Shown here one piece after another: positions 37,304 through 47,341 of a DNA stretch of 64,000 nt (the first letter of the stretch is position 1; each line of letters begins with the position of its first letter). This stretch comes from Cognatundibacterium squillarum (lineage in GTDB: Bacteria; Pseudomonadota; Gammaproteobacteria; Burkholderiales; Burkholderiaceae_D): NCBI RefSeq assembly GCF_014652435.1, contig NZ_BMYU01000002.1, forward strand, positions 579,744-643,743. Reading direction: 5' to 3'. The notes under the pieces were generated by a model. It saw nothing but the letters and a program-made list of their open reading frames with translations. It was not told where the DNA came from and searched no databases. The position numbers and the translations under genes were made by a program.

Positions 37304-38932
37304 TCAGTTACGCGGCAGTGCGCGGGTGGCAGCACGCGGACCGGTGTTGCCGGTTTTCTGCGCAGCACGGTGTACGGCTTGCGGTGCAGCGCTGACTTGC
37401 AGATGAGAGACGCGGAACATATTGACGGTATGCACCAGACTGTCCGCCTGATCGTGCAGCGCTTCGGCGGCTGCCGATGCCTGTTCCACCAGTGCGGCAT
37501 TCTGTTGCGTCATGTTATCCATATCAATCACGGCCTGATTGACTTGCTGAATACCTTCCGCCTGCTCCTGACTGGCGGAACTGATTTCAGCCACGATGTC
37601 GGTCACACGTTGTACTGCCTGCACCACTTCGTGCATGGTTTTACCGGCTTTCTCCACCAGCTCGCCGCCTTTTTCAACGTTTGCCACCGACGCATCGATC
37701 AGGGCTTTGATTTCTTTGGCTGCACCGGCAGATCGTTGTGCCAGACTGCGCACTTCACTGGCAACGACAGCAAAACCGCGTCCCTGCTCACCGGCGCGGG
37801 CGGCTTCCACCGCTGCATTCAGCGCCAGAATATTGGTCTGGAACGCAATGCCGTCGATCACGCTGATGATGTCCACGATCTTGCCGGAAGAATCGCTGAT
37901 TTCCGCCATCGTACTAACCACTTCATTCACCACCGTACCGCCTTCGCTGGCGATACCGGAAGCGGTTTTCGCCAGCTGGCTGGCCTGACGTGCATTGTCG
38001 GCATTCTGACGCACGGTCGCGGTCAGCTCTTCCACGGTGGAGGATGTTTCCTCCAGCGCACCGGCCTGTTGTTCAGTACGTTGCGATAAATCCAGATTGC
38101 CGCTGGCAATTTCGCCGGAAGCCGTTGTGATCGACTCCGCACCCGCCCTGACCTGCTCCACCAGCTGCGCCAGCTTTTTGCGCATGTCTTCGATTTCATG
38201 CAGCAGGCTTTCCTGATCGCCGTTTTGCAGCGGCACTTCGGTACTCAGATCACCCTGTGCAATATTTCTGACCACAGCCGCCGCATAATCCGGCTCACCA
38301 CCGATCTGACGCAGCAGTGTGTTCGCCAGCCGCCACGCAACCAGACCAATCACCAGCGCCGCAGCGCCACCAATCAGCAAGAATGTGATCAGCTTTTGCA
38401 TGAACTCATCTTCGATATCATCGGTATACGTACCAAAGCCCATCAGCCATTGCCACGGCGCAAATATCGTCACCGCGTATGCTTTGCTGACTTTGCCTTC
38501 CACACCCGGGCGAGTACCGGGCTTATAGGCAACTGCAATACCGTCTTCAGGCATACCTTTCAGCGCAGCGCGATACACATCACCGGATGATTTGGCATCT
38601 TTATCTGCTTTGCCGATCCTGTCCTGCTTAATATGTACCAGCAAAACATCGCTGGTGTTATCGCGCACAAAGAAGTATTTGTCCCCTTTCTGAAAAGAAG
38701 ACAGTGCCAGCTTCGCCTGCGCCTGCGCCGCTTCGCGACTCAGCTTGCCGGATTGCTCCAGCGCATAGGCTTTTTCTGTTGCGGCACGCGCCAGCTGCAC
38801 CAGTTCCGTAATCTGATCTTCGCGCTCATGTACCATGATCTTTTTGATGGCATACAACGAAATACCGCCGGAAATCAGCAAACCGGCAATCGCCACCATG
38901 CATAGGGCAAATAATCTGTGCTTCAACTTCAT
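37304..38932 (-). CDS. methyl-accepting chemotaxis protein with Cache domain
   Basis: A 542-residue transmembrane chemoreceptor. The ATG at 38932 follows GGAGAAAGT. Membrane helix 1 (about 8-28) precedes a periplasmic single Cache domain (about 35-185), which has [18 protein letters not shown] and the typical [17 protein letters not shown]. Then come membrane helix 2, a HAMP domain with [20 protein letters not shown], and the signalling domain with the hairpin tip [20 protein letters not shown]. No CheR/CheB-docking pentapeptide ends the protein (it ends RALPRN). Small organic acids are frequent ligands of such domains. No che genes are in the window. Confidence 0.93.
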   Translation of the reverse strand: MKLKHRLFALCMVAIAGLLISGGISLYAIKKIMVHEREDQITELVQLARAATEKAYALEQSGKLSREAAQAQAKLALSSFQKGDKYFFVRDNTSDVLLVHIKQDRIGKADKDAKSSGDVYRAALKGMPEDGIAVAYKPGTRPGVEGKVSKAYAVTIFAPWQWLMGFGTYTDDIEDEFMQKLITFLLIGGAAALVIGLVAWRLANTLLRQIGGEPDYAAAVVRNIAQGDLSTEVPLQNGDQESLLHEIEDMRKKLAQLVEQVRAGAESITTASGEIASGNLDLSQRTEQQAGALEETSSTVEELTATVRQNADNARQASQLAKTASGIASEGGTVVNEVVSTMAEISDSSGKIVDIISVIDGIAFQTNILALNAAVEAARAGEQGRGFAVVASEVRSLAQRSAGAAKEIKALIDASVANVEKGGELVEKAGKTMHEVVQAVQRVTDIVAEISSASQEQAEGIQQVNQAVIDMDNMTQQNAALVEQASAAAEALHDQADSLVHTVNMFRVSHLQVSAAPQAVHRAAQKTGNTGPRAATRALPRN

Positions 38933-39313
38933 ACTTTCTCCAGGTAAATACAAACGCATTTTCATACCCAAAAAATACAGGTGGCATTCACTCAACCAAC
39001 AAGTGCGATCCGCACTGAATCCTTATCAGTATTGCGTCAAATCTTTTTATTGCTGCAGCGGCAGCGATGGGGTGCAGCCGGAAAGACCAGCATAACAGTG
39101 CGCATACAAGCTGTGAATTGCTTATAAGAAATATTTATCAAAGTGTGCTGCGCGCTTGCGGCACATCATGATTAGTGCATATGTGTTGCCTGACCGCGGA
39201 AACCGCGTTGCTTTTTATCCGCATCACATCGCCTCTGCAGACAATAACAGCCGCTTCCTGTCAGAAAACCTACAGGCTGGCGGCGATTGTGCGTTTTTCG
39301 CAAAAATCACAAA

Positions 39314-39347
39314 GAAAAATGGCCAGCTGCCGCAGCATGCTGGCCAT
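39314..39347 (-). terminator. rho-independent terminator of the small membrane pair
   Basis: ATGGCCAGC pairs perfectly with GCTGGCCAT. Read on the minus strand the stem is followed by TTTTTCTTTG. It lies 20 nt past the stop at 39368. Confidence 0.85.
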
Positions 39348-39367
39348 CCGGCGTCAAGCGAGCGTGA

Positions 39368-39895
39368 TCAGATCGCGGGTATCCGCTCAGAAATTGCATC
39401 GACAAACTGCGCAAACGCTGCTTTATCGGGCAATTGGCTTTCCATCACATGGTCATAACCACCGGCATGCCAGATCGCCAGAAATGTCTTTTTGTTGGAA
39501 GTCAGGATTTCTATGCCATCAATACCGGCAAGCGGAATTTCTTTCTGACGCAGGCGAAGGCCAGCTGGAATACGCAGCACCGCATGATCCATTTCGAGCA
39601 GCGGACAAAAGAACAGATCCCGCAACAGCATCAGGCCACCCGTGACGGATATCGTCAGACTGCAGGCAAATACTCCCCACAAAACGCGGGTTGCTCCATG
39701 TACGCCGAGATGTATCGTCTGCGTCAGCAGCATGCCACGGGTGTTGTTCAGTGCTTCGAAAAAAACCGCGTACGCACCAGCACCGAATCCCGCACACAGC
39801 AGAAAGGTCAGCAACAACGCAGGCCGGTAAGGATACGAGATCACCGTACCCGGATACTGCAAGGTACGGCGCTTACGCTGCTCTTTCCTCCGCAT
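39368..39895 (-). CDS. small membrane protein, paralog A
   Basis: A 175-residue protein with two membrane helices (about 25-45 and 70-92) and a C-terminal soluble half. That half has IPLAGIDGIEILTSNKKTF and AIWHAGGYDH, a pattern like bacterial PH-type domains. It is a paralog of the gene at 40005 (about 40 percent identical by eye: YRPxLLLT, NTRG, IPLAGI, KTFLAIWHA). AGGAGAGTTCAGC precedes the ATG. It is the second of a two-gene unit ended by the hairpin at 39.3 kb. Function unknown. Confidence 0.7.
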   Translation of the reverse strand: MRRKEQRKRRTLQYPGTVISYPYRPALLLTFLLCAGFGAGAYAVFFEALNNTRGMLLTQTIHLGVHGATRVLWGVFACSLTISVTGGLMLLRDLFFCPLLEMDHAVLRIPAGLRLRQKEIPLAGIDGIEILTSNKKTFLAIWHAGGYDHVMESQLPDKAAFAQFVDAISERIPAI

Positions 39896-40004
39896 GCTGA
39901 ACTCTCCTGTCTGCCCTGCCGCACCGAATTACAAAGTTGCAGAGAACCGGTGCAGCAGAAATACTTATCTTTTTAAAATATTCTTTTAAGAAATTTCAAA
40001 AGTT

Positions 40005-40535
40005 TCACAAAGCCGGCGCGCGCTCATAAATCGCGCTGACAAAGTTCTCAAACGCAGCCTTGCCGGGAAAACGATCCTGGAACACGACGTCATAGCCGTT
40101 TGCATGCCAGATAGCGAGGAAGGTATTTTTGTTTTCCGTTCTGACTTCCATCGCTTCAATCCCTGCCAGCGGAATTTCGGTGATCGTGCTGCGCATCATT
40201 GAAGCTGGGAAACGCAGCACATCATGATTCAGTGTCAGTTTTTGCCCTAAAAACAGACTGCGGAACAGCATGGTGCCAAATATCAGCGCCATCACCACAC
40301 AAAACGCGAACAAGCCCCATAAAAACCAGGTTGCGGATTCCACATCCAGATGAATTGCGCGCTGAATCACCAGACCACGGGTATTGGTCGATGCATCATG
40401 AAATTCCCAATAGGCTCCGCCAAGTGATGCGATAAAAAATACTGTTGTCAGCAGTAAGCCGGGTCTGTAACTGTATTCGATGACTTCGTTCTGGTTGTTC
40501 TGAGGCTGGTATTCATGTTGTGCTGCCTGCTGCAT
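40005..40535 (-). CDS. small membrane protein, paralog B
   Basis: A 176-residue paralog of the protein at 39368 with the same layout: a hydrophilic N-terminus, two membrane helices and a soluble PH-like C-terminal half (IPLAGIEAMEVRTENKNTFL, AIWHANGYDV). AAGGAGAATTCAGC precedes the ATG. The two genes are 109 nt apart in the same direction and likely arose by tandem duplication. Divergence is much deeper than in the pair at 9.5-12.2 kb, so this duplication is old. Confidence 0.7.
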   Translation of the reverse strand: MQQAAQHEYQPQNNQNEVIEYSYRPGLLLTTVFFIASLGGAYWEFHDASTNTRGLVIQRAIHLDVESATWFLWGLFAFCVVMALIFGTMLFRSLFLGQKLTLNHDVLRFPASMMRSTITEIPLAGIEAMEVRTENKNTFLAIWHANGYDVVFQDRFPGKAAFENFVSAIYERAPAL

Positions 40536-40780
40536 GCTGAATTCTCCTTATGTAAAAACGCGATTGTGATGCTTTTGACATATCTGTTACAAATCAAACG
40601 GAATGAACGGCAGGCATTCCCGTCGTATGTTGCTGAATCTCGCTTTACGGCGTCTATTCATGTCGCATAAACGCCGGAAGCAAGTCTGCAGATTCCGCTG
40701 CGCAACATTTGGGCGGGTGCTGCAGAAGCCATGTTTCCTGATACGGAGCAAGAAATCCGTGGATTTGTGAAAATGCGATT

Positions 40781-40799
40781 GATAATGATTCTCATTTGC
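40781..40799 (+). promoter_or_regulatory. Fur box
   Basis: GATAATGATTCTCATTTGC matches the 19-bp Fur consensus (GATAATGATAATCATTATC) at about 14 positions, especially across GATAATGAT and TCATT. It lies 37 nt upstream of the siderophore synthetase ATG, where Fur with ferrous iron would block transcription. Confidence 0.85.
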
Positions 40800-40835
40800 G
40801 ATAATATCGTCGTGACCTCTTGAAAAGACCTGACG

Positions 40836-42701
40836 ATGAATGCAATGACTCCCCTTCGCCATTTCACTCAGCAAGATGCTGAAATGACACAAGTCTGGCG
40901 CGATGCCGCCGTGTGTCAGCACAGGAGCGTAGCCAGAACCTTACAAGCCTTGCTGCGTGAAGGTTTACTGGACCCGTCGCGTCTGATTTGCGATCACCAA
41001 TTGAGCTGGTATCCGCTCGGCTTTGAACAGCACAAGCTGCGCATCGAAGGTTTGCAAAGCCATAGCGCAGGTGCCTGGAGCCTGTACGGTGCAGTCACGC
41101 TGTACCGCCATGATCAGCCGGTACGTGCGTTGCACAGTGGCAGCGACTTACTGAAAGCGGTTGCGCCAGCCTTAGCAGTGGCGATCAATCCGGCAGATCT
41201 GGAACGCCTCAGCAATGAGCTGGATAACAGCGTGCACAATGACTTGCAGTGTCTTACCTTCCGCCATCAATGGCGCCACGCACTGCGCGCCCGCTTCCGT
41301 TCGTATGGAGACACTTTCATCGCTGCCCTGCGCCATCAGCAGGAAGAACACAGTGCCTTGTTACTGGAGCAATGGGCTTCTAACACACATCCGGTTGATC
41401 CGGCTTTTGCAAGCACAGACGGCCTCAGCGATGAAGAACGCAGAGCGTATTCACCGGAATTTCATCCCGTGCTGCAGTTAACAGTCATTGCCGTGCGCAA
41501 ATCCTATCTGTACGTGGCGGACGGTATGGGCGTGCAGGATTATCTGCAATGGTTTCGCCATCATTATCCAGATGCTGTTCTGCAATGGCGTCAGTCCTTA
41601 CAAAAACGTGATATGCCGCTGAATGACTGGTATCCGCTGCCGGTGCATCCGTTTCAGTTGCAATATGTGCTGCCGGAAAAATTTGCAGCAGAAATCCTGC
41701 GCGGCGACATCGTATTGCTGGATGATGTCAGTATCGCGACTGCACCGACCATGTCCTTCCGCACCCTCTGCACGCTGAATGATGCGGACGCGCCGCATAT
41801 CAAATTGCCGGTCAGCTTACGCCTGACCAGTCTGCAGCATACGGTTTCTCCGACCTCAGTCGTGATGGGGCCGCGTATCAGCCAGTTACTGCGTCAGATT
41901 CTGCAGCGTGAAGCCGGTTTTGCGCATACGCTGGAGATTGCGGCAGAAATCACCGGTGCCTGCTTTATCGATGCGGATGATGACAAGGCACGTCATTTGT
42001 CGGTGCTGTACCGCAGTAATCCGGGCATGCGCCTTGAAGACGGCCTGTTCGCGCTGCCGGTTGCCTGTCTGTATGCGGATTCTCCGTTCGACGGCGAACC
42101 GCTGATCTGTGAACTGATACGCCTGTCCTGCGGCGAGGGTGCGCAGGCAGTACTGGACTATTTCCGGCAATACAGCCGCGTAGTGCTGACAGCCTGCCTG
42201 TCTGCCTATCTGCTGTACGGCATTGCATTTGAAGCCCATCAGCAAAACAGTTATCTGCGGGTGGATGCGCAATACCGTCCGGTGCAGTTACAGGTCAGGG
42301 ATTTCAGTGATCTGCAGGTGTATTTTCCTGTGCTCAGCTCTCAGGGTATGTCGCTGAAGCCGGCTCGCGAAGGGCATACCGTCTTCCGCGATATTCAGCC
42401 AGTCCGTGAAAATTTTCTGCATGCCACCATGCTTTGCCATCTGATGGAATTTGTACTGCTGCTGTCGCGTCATTACCAGCTGCCGGAATCTGCTTTCCGC
42501 GACGTTCTGCGCAGCGAAACCGAAGCGGTTTTTGCCCGACTGGAATCGCGCTGCGATCCGGCATTCTGGCAATCCGAGCGTCAGGCCATACTGCAAGCGC
42601 CGTGGCCGGTAAAACCACTGTTGCGCCCGGGTTTTGCAGGCACCGTGGACGATACGGCGGGCAGCATGCCGAATCCGCTGAACCCGGTACCGGCGGCATA
42701 A
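40836..42701 (+). CDS. IucA/IucC-family siderophore synthetase
   Basis: A 621-residue NIS (non-ribosomal peptide synthetase-independent siderophore) synthetase that condenses citrate-type acids with amines or hydroxamates using ATP. Signatures include HPVDPAF at 185-191, GLSDEERRAYSPEF at 196-209, and PHIKLPVSLRLTS followed by SPTSVVMGPRIS. Against the usual HPxHP and TSxxR motifs, the second His is Asp and the Arg is His, so this is a divergent member whose activity is uncertain. A Fur box precedes it. It is the only siderophore biosynthesis gene here; a TonB receptor follows. No monooxygenase, acetyltransferase or exporter is present, so either the pathway is completed elsewhere or the product is made from ready substrates. 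Confidence 0.88.
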   Translation: MNAMTPLRHFTQQDAEMTQVWRDAAVCQHRSVARTLQALLREGLLDPSRLICDHQLSWYPLGFEQHKLRIEGLQSHSAGAWSLYGAVTLYRHDQPVRALHSGSDLLKAVAPALAVAINPADLERLSNELDNSVHNDLQCLTFRHQWRHALRARFRSYGDTFIAALRHQQEEHSALLLEQWASNTHPVDPAFASTDGLSDEERRAYSPEFHPVLQLTVIAVRKSYLYVADGMGVQDYLQWFRHHYPDAVLQWRQSLQKRDMPLNDWYPLPVHPFQLQYVLPEKFAAEILRGDIVLLDDVSIATAPTMSFRTLCTLNDADAPHIKLPVSLRLTSLQHTVSPTSVVMGPRISQLLRQILQREAGFAHTLEIAAEITGACFIDADDDKARHLSVLYRSNPGMRLEDGLFALPVACLYADSPFDGEPLICELIRLSCGEGAQAVLDYFRQYSRVVLTACLSAYLLYGIAFEAHQQNSYLRVDAQYRPVQLQVRDFSDLQVYFPVLSSQGMSLKPAREGHTVFRDIQPVRENFLHATMLCHLMEFVLLLSRHYQLPESAFRDVLRSETEAVFARLESRCDPAFWQSERQAILQAPWPVKPLLRPGFAGTVDDTAGSMPNPLNPVPAA

Positions 42702-42820
42702 GTAATGTACCCGCTTTCGAATTTAACGTCCTGTAATGCGCCCTTCTGGCCGTGGCTGCCGTTCACACAAATCTGCGGCGAATGCAACATCCTCATTTTT
42801 TCTTAATTAGTTTTTTCAAT

Positions 42821-44977
42821 ATGTTTACACCTCCGCAGACCACCGTAGCTTTTTTTCATTTAAGACCTTCTGCTTCCGGCGCTTTCCGCCTGAGTCCGCT
42901 GGCTCTGATGCTGGCTGCATTCTTTATGCCTGCTGCCCATGCCGCAGATCAGGTACTGGAAGAAATCAACATCAAGACCACACGTGAACAAAAACGCGAT
43001 TATGAAGTCAGCCAGACCCGCACCGCTACCAAAATTCCGGTTGCACTGCGCGATACGCCGCAAACCGTGAATATCGTGAATCTGCCGGTATTGCGTGAGC
43101 AAAATGCATCCTCGCTTCAGGATGCATTGCAGAATGTGGCGGGGCTGAGTTTTTCTGTCGGCGATGGTCAGCGCGATCAGGTGACGATACGCGGTTTCTC
43201 CGCGATTCTGGATCAGTTTGTCGATGGTGTGCGCGATGATGCGATGTACTTCCGTGATTTATCGAATACGGAACGGATAGAAGTACTCAAAGGTCCGGCA
43301 TCGGTGCTGTACGGACGCGGCTCGTCCGGCGGTCTGGTGAACCGCGTAACAAAAAAACCGTTTGATACTTCGCTGACAGAGATCGGTCTGACCGCCGGTA
43401 CTGCCGGACAACGCCGCGCAGAACTGGATCTGAATATTCCTTCTTCACAAAAAGGTACCGCATTCCGCTTAACCGGCGCACTGGAAGATTCTTCGAATTT
43501 CCGCAATCAGTATTTTCTGGAACGGAATGCGATTGCACCTTCGTTCAGTTACCAGATTTCTCCGGATACGAAAGTTCTGTTGCAGGCCGATTATCTGCAC
43601 GATAAACGCTTAGCCGATCAGGGTGTTCCGGGCTTTCGCGGTCGTCCTGTCGATGTGCCGGTGGAAACTTACTTTGGTGCCGCCAACGGGAAAGAACGCG
43701 CCTTCATTCAGTCGGATGTGTACAGCGCCAGCGTAACACTTGATCATAAATTCAATGACAACTGGCAATGGCACAGCGTAGTGCGCAGCTATGATTTTGC
43801 GCTGAACCGCAACTACACCACCAATACCGTGAAAGACGGCGTCACACCAACGCTGACGATTGCCCACGCCAGCCGCCAGCGCAATGAAAACGGCACTTAC
43901 TGGCAAAACGAACTCACGCAAAAACTGCAAACCGGCAGCGTGAAACATCTGATGCTGTACGGCGTGGAACTCGGCTATCAGAACAAAGGCGAATTTTTAC
44001 GCAGCCGTGCCAATGCCGCAACCTATAACCTGTTCGCGCCGCAACTGGTCACGCTGCCAGCCTTGCCGGACAACACGCCGGTCAGCACGAATGTTCTGAA
44101 CAAAGTGGATATCGCCGGTGTGTATCTGCAAGACCTGATGACGATCACGCCGGAATGGAAAGTCATGGCGGGTGTGCGTTACGATCAGCTGCGCCAGTCA
44201 CGCGATGATCTGACTCCGAAAAATCAGGACTTACGCCGTACCGATAAAACCGTATCGCCGCGTATCGGTCTGATCTGGCAACCGCAAATCAGCACGTCGT
44301 TATATGCGACATGGAACCGTTCGTTCCAGCCGGTCAGTGATCTGTTCACGCTGCGTAATAATTCCGATCAGTTGAAACCATCAGAAACAGTTAACAAAGA
44401 AATCGGTGTGAAATACGACTGGAATGCGCAAGCCAGTATCACCGCATCGGTATTCGATATGTCGCAAACCAATATTCAGGTGGCAGATCCGGCCAATGCC
44501 AGCTTTTCGCTGCCGGTGGGCCGCCAGAGCACACGCGGCGTGGAACTCAGCTTCACCGGCTATCTGACACCGGAATGGCAGGTGCTGGCCGGTTATGCGT
44601 GGATGCGCGGGCGCATTGATCAGTCCACCGAACTGACGTCCGCCAAAACCCCGTTTCAGGGCAATACCGCTTCGCTGACACCAACCCACAGCATGAATCT
44701 GTGGCTGCGCCATCAGCTGACTCCGCAATGGTATGTGGCGGTGGGTGGCCGTGCAGAATCTGCGCGTTTTGCTTCCGCAGACAATCTGCTGACGCTGCCG
44801 GGCTATGGCGTGATGCAACTCGGTGCCGGTTACCAGTCAGAAAAACTGGATGTCAGCCTGACACTGGGCAATGTGCTGAACCGCAAATACTTCGTTGCCG
44901 CTCACAGTGGTGCGAATGATTACAACATGCCCGGCGCGCCGCGCAGCCTGACTGCCAGCCTGCGTTATCGCTTCTGA
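42821..44977 (+). CDS. TonB-dependent siderophore receptor
   Basis: A 718-residue outer-membrane receptor. A signal region (LALMLAAFFMPAAHAAD) is followed by a plug domain with DTPQTVNIVNLPVLRE, QDALQNVAGLSFSVGDG, RGFSAILDQFVDGVRDD and LKGPASVLYGRGSSGGLVN. These are hallmarks of TIGR01783-type ferric siderophore receptors. A 22-strand barrel region follows, ending in aromatic Phe (SLRYRF). EEINIKTT near the mature N-terminus could be the TonB box. The ATG at 42821 is chosen for the signal peptide; ATG at 42785 is an alternative. It lies 119 nt after the synthetase and is likely under the same Fur control. Confidence 0.94.
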   Translation: MFTPPQTTVAFFHLRPSASGAFRLSPLALMLAAFFMPAAHAADQVLEEINIKTTREQKRDYEVSQTRTATKIPVALRDTPQTVNIVNLPVLREQNASSLQDALQNVAGLSFSVGDGQRDQVTIRGFSAILDQFVDGVRDDAMYFRDLSNTERIEVLKGPASVLYGRGSSGGLVNRVTKKPFDTSLTEIGLTAGTAGQRRAELDLNIPSSQKGTAFRLTGALEDSSNFRNQYFLERNAIAPSFSYQISPDTKVLLQADYLHDKRLADQGVPGFRGRPVDVPVETYFGAANGKERAFIQSDVYSASVTLDHKFNDNWQWHSVVRSYDFALNRNYTTNTVKDGVTPTLTIAHASRQRNENGTYWQNELTQKLQTGSVKHLMLYGVELGYQNKGEFLRSRANAATYNLFAPQLVTLPALPDNTPVSTNVLNKVDIAGVYLQDLMTITPEWKVMAGVRYDQLRQSRDDLTPKNQDLRRTDKTVSPRIGLIWQPQISTSLYATWNRSFQPVSDLFTLRNNSDQLKPSETVNKEIGVKYDWNAQASITASVFDMSQTNIQVADPANASFSLPVGRQSTRGVELSFTGYLTPEWQVLAGYAWMRGRIDQSTELTSAKTPFQGNTASLTPTHSMNLWLRHQLTPQWYVAVGGRAESARFASADNLLTLPGYGVMQLGAGYQSEKLDVSLTLGNVLNRKYFVAAHSGANDYNMPGAPRSLTASLRYRF

Positions 44978-45030
44978 ATGCAGCCACAGTGCGTGCCGTA
45001 TTGATCGATTTTTTACTCTGTTGACTCTTG

Positions 45031-45056
45031 GGCCGGTGTCATGCCGGCCTTTTTTT
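45031..45056 (+). terminator. rho-independent terminator abutting the PepSY start
   Basis: GGCCGG pairs with CCGGCC across a 7-nt loop and is followed by seven T. It ends 3 nt before the probable ATG of the PepSY gene, so that gene would either depend on read-through or have its own initiation inside it. Confidence 0.75.
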
Positions 45057-45058
45057 CT

Positions 45059-46213
45059 ATGATTTCTGCAACCCTGCGCCGCATCCTGCGGCAATTGCAT
45101 TTATGGAGTGCGCTGCTATTCGGCCTGATGCTGCTACTGGCCGGACTGACAGGCAGCGTGCTCGCATGGCGGCATGAACTGGATGCCGTACTGATTCCGG
45201 CGCTGATGCGTGTGCAACCGCCACCAACAGCGAATGGCTGTGATCAGCATTGTCAGGCGACCAGCATTGCGTGGTTATCGCAACAATCCGGTTACGGCCC
45301 GCCGTCTATGGTCAGCTTGCCCTTGCATGCGAATCAGGCCATGGTGGCGTGGTACAAACTGCCGTCGTCTGAATCCGGTTTACCAAGACAACGGCAAGTG
45401 ATGCTGGACCCTTACCGGCAACAAATTCTGGGCGAACGGATCTGGGGCGAAGCCGGATGGCAGAAGGCGCAATGGATGCCGGGTCTGTTTGCACTGCACC
45501 GCTATCTGCTGCTCGGTGATACCGGAAAAACCATCATGGCGGTCAGCGGACTGGTGCTGGCATTCAGCAGCCTGCTTGGTCTGCTGTTATGGCTGCCGCG
45601 CAATAGCATTTCCGCATGGCGACGCGCATTCAGCGTGCACTGGCGCGGCTCAACACATGCCCTGCTGTATTCGCTGCACAAAAGCAGCGGCGCGATTGTC
45701 ACAGTGGTGCTGATCATGCTCGGCATCACTGGCTGCTATTTCAACCAGCCCGGCTGGTTCGCAGGCATATTGCCGGACAAACCGGTTGCCGCAGCCAAAG
45801 AAAAACGCGCGAAAGTAAAAGAACCGGTCCCCGTCTGGAATGCCGCTGACATACAACACTGGCTGCAACAGGCCCAGCAAGCCTACCCGCAAGGCCGCAT
45901 CACGCGCCTGCAACTGCCCGCCAGCGCCAGTGGTAAAGCTGAACTGCGTGTGTTACAAGCGGCAGAACCGCGCCTGCACGAAGGCAATACCCGCATCAGC
46001 TACAGCCTGAAAGAGCAGCGCATCAGCGCCATCAAAGATCCGCAACTGGCCAGCGGTGCAGAAGCCGTTGTCAGCTGGTTTTACCCGCTGCACAGCGGCG
46101 AAGCCTTCGGATTCGCGGGAAAAGTCCTGATTTCCGTTAGCGGCATCGCACTGACTTTTCTGATTCTGTCCGGACTGTATCTCTGGTGGAAACGCCGTAA
46201 ACCACGCCGCTGA
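45059..46213 (+). CDS. PepSY-type membrane protein of a siderophore locus
   Basis: A 384-residue inner-membrane protein of the PepSY-associated TM family, often found beside TonB siderophore receptors. Some members are linked to reductive iron release. The start IRRxLRxLHLW-type pattern is seen as ATLRRILRQLHLWSALLFG, with later LALHRYLL-like and ALLYSLHKSSGAIV helices and a final helix with LILSGLYLWWKRRK. Conserved His residues on helix ends could bind heme or metal. The ATG at 45059 is used because the ATG at 45041 lies inside a terminator stem. Its function in ferric siderophore reduction is inferred from context. Confidence 0.88.
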   Translation: MISATLRRILRQLHLWSALLFGLMLLLAGLTGSVLAWRHELDAVLIPALMRVQPPPTANGCDQHCQATSIAWLSQQSGYGPPSMVSLPLHANQAMVAWYKLPSSESGLPRQRQVMLDPYRQQILGERIWGEAGWQKAQWMPGLFALHRYLLLGDTGKTIMAVSGLVLAFSSLLGLLLWLPRNSISAWRRAFSVHWRGSTHALLYSLHKSSGAIVTVVLIMLGITGCYFNQPGWFAGILPDKPVAAAKEKRAKVKEPVPVWNAADIQHWLQQAQQAYPQGRITRLQLPASASGKAELRVLQAAEPRLHEGNTRISYSLKEQRISAIKDPQLASGAEAVVSWFYPLHSGEAFGFAGKVLISVSGIALTFLILSGLYLWWKRRKPRR

Positions 46214-46223
46214 TGTCCCATCG

Positions 46224-46308
46224 CTGTGCAAAAATCCGCACCTGCCATTTCCTGAAAGCCAGACTTTCTGCCGACGACAAGCGCATGTCTGTGCGGAATG
46301 CCGCATTT
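46224..46308 (-). repeat. 85-bp dispersed repeat, copy R8
   Basis: Inverted copy, core conserved, with a diverged middle (GACAAGCGCATGTCTGTG on plus). It starts 11 nt after the PepSY stop, between convergent genes. Confidence 0.9.
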
Positions 46309-46429
46309 GGGGCAAAAACAGGCGATGACAGCGCCCGTTGCAGGCACTGTCAGGTATTCAAGCGAACGGCGCTTTGTATTACGCCATCCAGAGCACAGCA
46401 CCGTCACCCCACTCAGCTGCCTGATTACA

Positions 46430-47281
46430 TCAAACCGGTGACACCACTTCATCCGATGCGAAACCCCAGCGACCGAAATACCGGCTTACCGCACCGGCAT
46501 CGTATCCATCCTCTCCACGCCAGTCCGCCACATACATCCAGTCACCGCCGTTGCCGCGTGCGGGTCTGTCTGTACGCCGGGCTTTCAGAACGCCGATAAT
46601 TGCCAGAATTTCGAGCAGCACTGAGCGCTGGTCTTTACTCAAAGCGGCAATGTCTGTCAGCCGGTTACGCAAAGCACCGGGCTGATCTTTCGGCGCACTG
46701 GCCTGAATCTCCGCGAGTATTTTCCTGAAAATATCAATATCAGCAGCAGACGGTTCCGGGATATCGCACTGGCTGAGTAATTGCAAATCAAGAAGCACAT
46801 ACATTAATTCGCCATGCCGAACGCCACCCCACTTCACACGTTCGAAATTGAGAACATTCAGATCTTCAGCCTGATAATCACGCTCAGCACCGCAAATCGC
46901 GCAATGATGCGGTGTGTGTGCGCGTTGAAACACGATTTGCGTTGCACTTGCACCGGCAGCACTCGTATCAAGGTATTCATGCGCTGTCAGCTGTGCTGCG
47001 AAATGCCAGGATGCAATGCCGGAGCGCCAGTCTGCGCGATTAGCAGAAAGACTGCTCAGAAAGGCTGCCGCGGGTTTTTCTTCGGGTATCTGTTTTCTCA
47101 GCGAAAGAATCTGCGCAACAAGCGCATCATGGGAGATATCGAGCGGATCAAACATCAGGCCTTTTTGTTTTGCATACGCAAAGTCGTCGGGCGTGGTGGT
47201 TCTGGCTGCCGGATCAATCCAGCCATTCTTCCAGAAACTGTCGAACAGGATTTTGGTAGCACGCTTGTCTAAAGTATTCAT
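46430..47281 (-). CDS. unknown protein with a CxxC motif
   Basis: A 283-residue soluble protein without a family I recognise. A HHCAICGAERDY segment in the middle gives one CxxC with nearby His, a possible zinc site. It ends in RGEDGYDAGAVSRYFGRWGF. The ATG at 47281 is preferred to an upstream TTG at 47341 that directly abuts the methyltransferase stop. It follows the methyltransferase in the same direction with a 60-nt gap, so co-transcription is likely. Confidence 0.6.
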   Translation of the reverse strand: MNTLDKRATKILFDSFWKNGWIDPAARTTTPDDFAYAKQKGLMFDPLDISHDALVAQILSLRKQIPEEKPAAAFLSSLSANRADWRSGIASWHFAAQLTAHEYLDTSAAGASATQIVFQRAHTPHHCAICGAERDYQAEDLNVLNFERVKWGGVRHGELMYVLLDLQLLSQCDIPEPSAADIDIFRKILAEIQASAPKDQPGALRNRLTDIAALSKDQRSVLLEILAIIGVLKARRTDRPARGNGGDWMYVADWRGEDGYDAGAVSRYFGRWGFASDEVVSPV

Positions 47282-47341
47282 CGGGTCGAAAGAATAAGAA
47301 TCCGTACATAGACGATTGCCGCAGGCAAATGCGGCTGGCAA

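Noticed and set aside
45041..45058. ATG at 45041 as start of the PepSY protein
   Set aside because: It lies within the terminator stem and adds six residues without family support.
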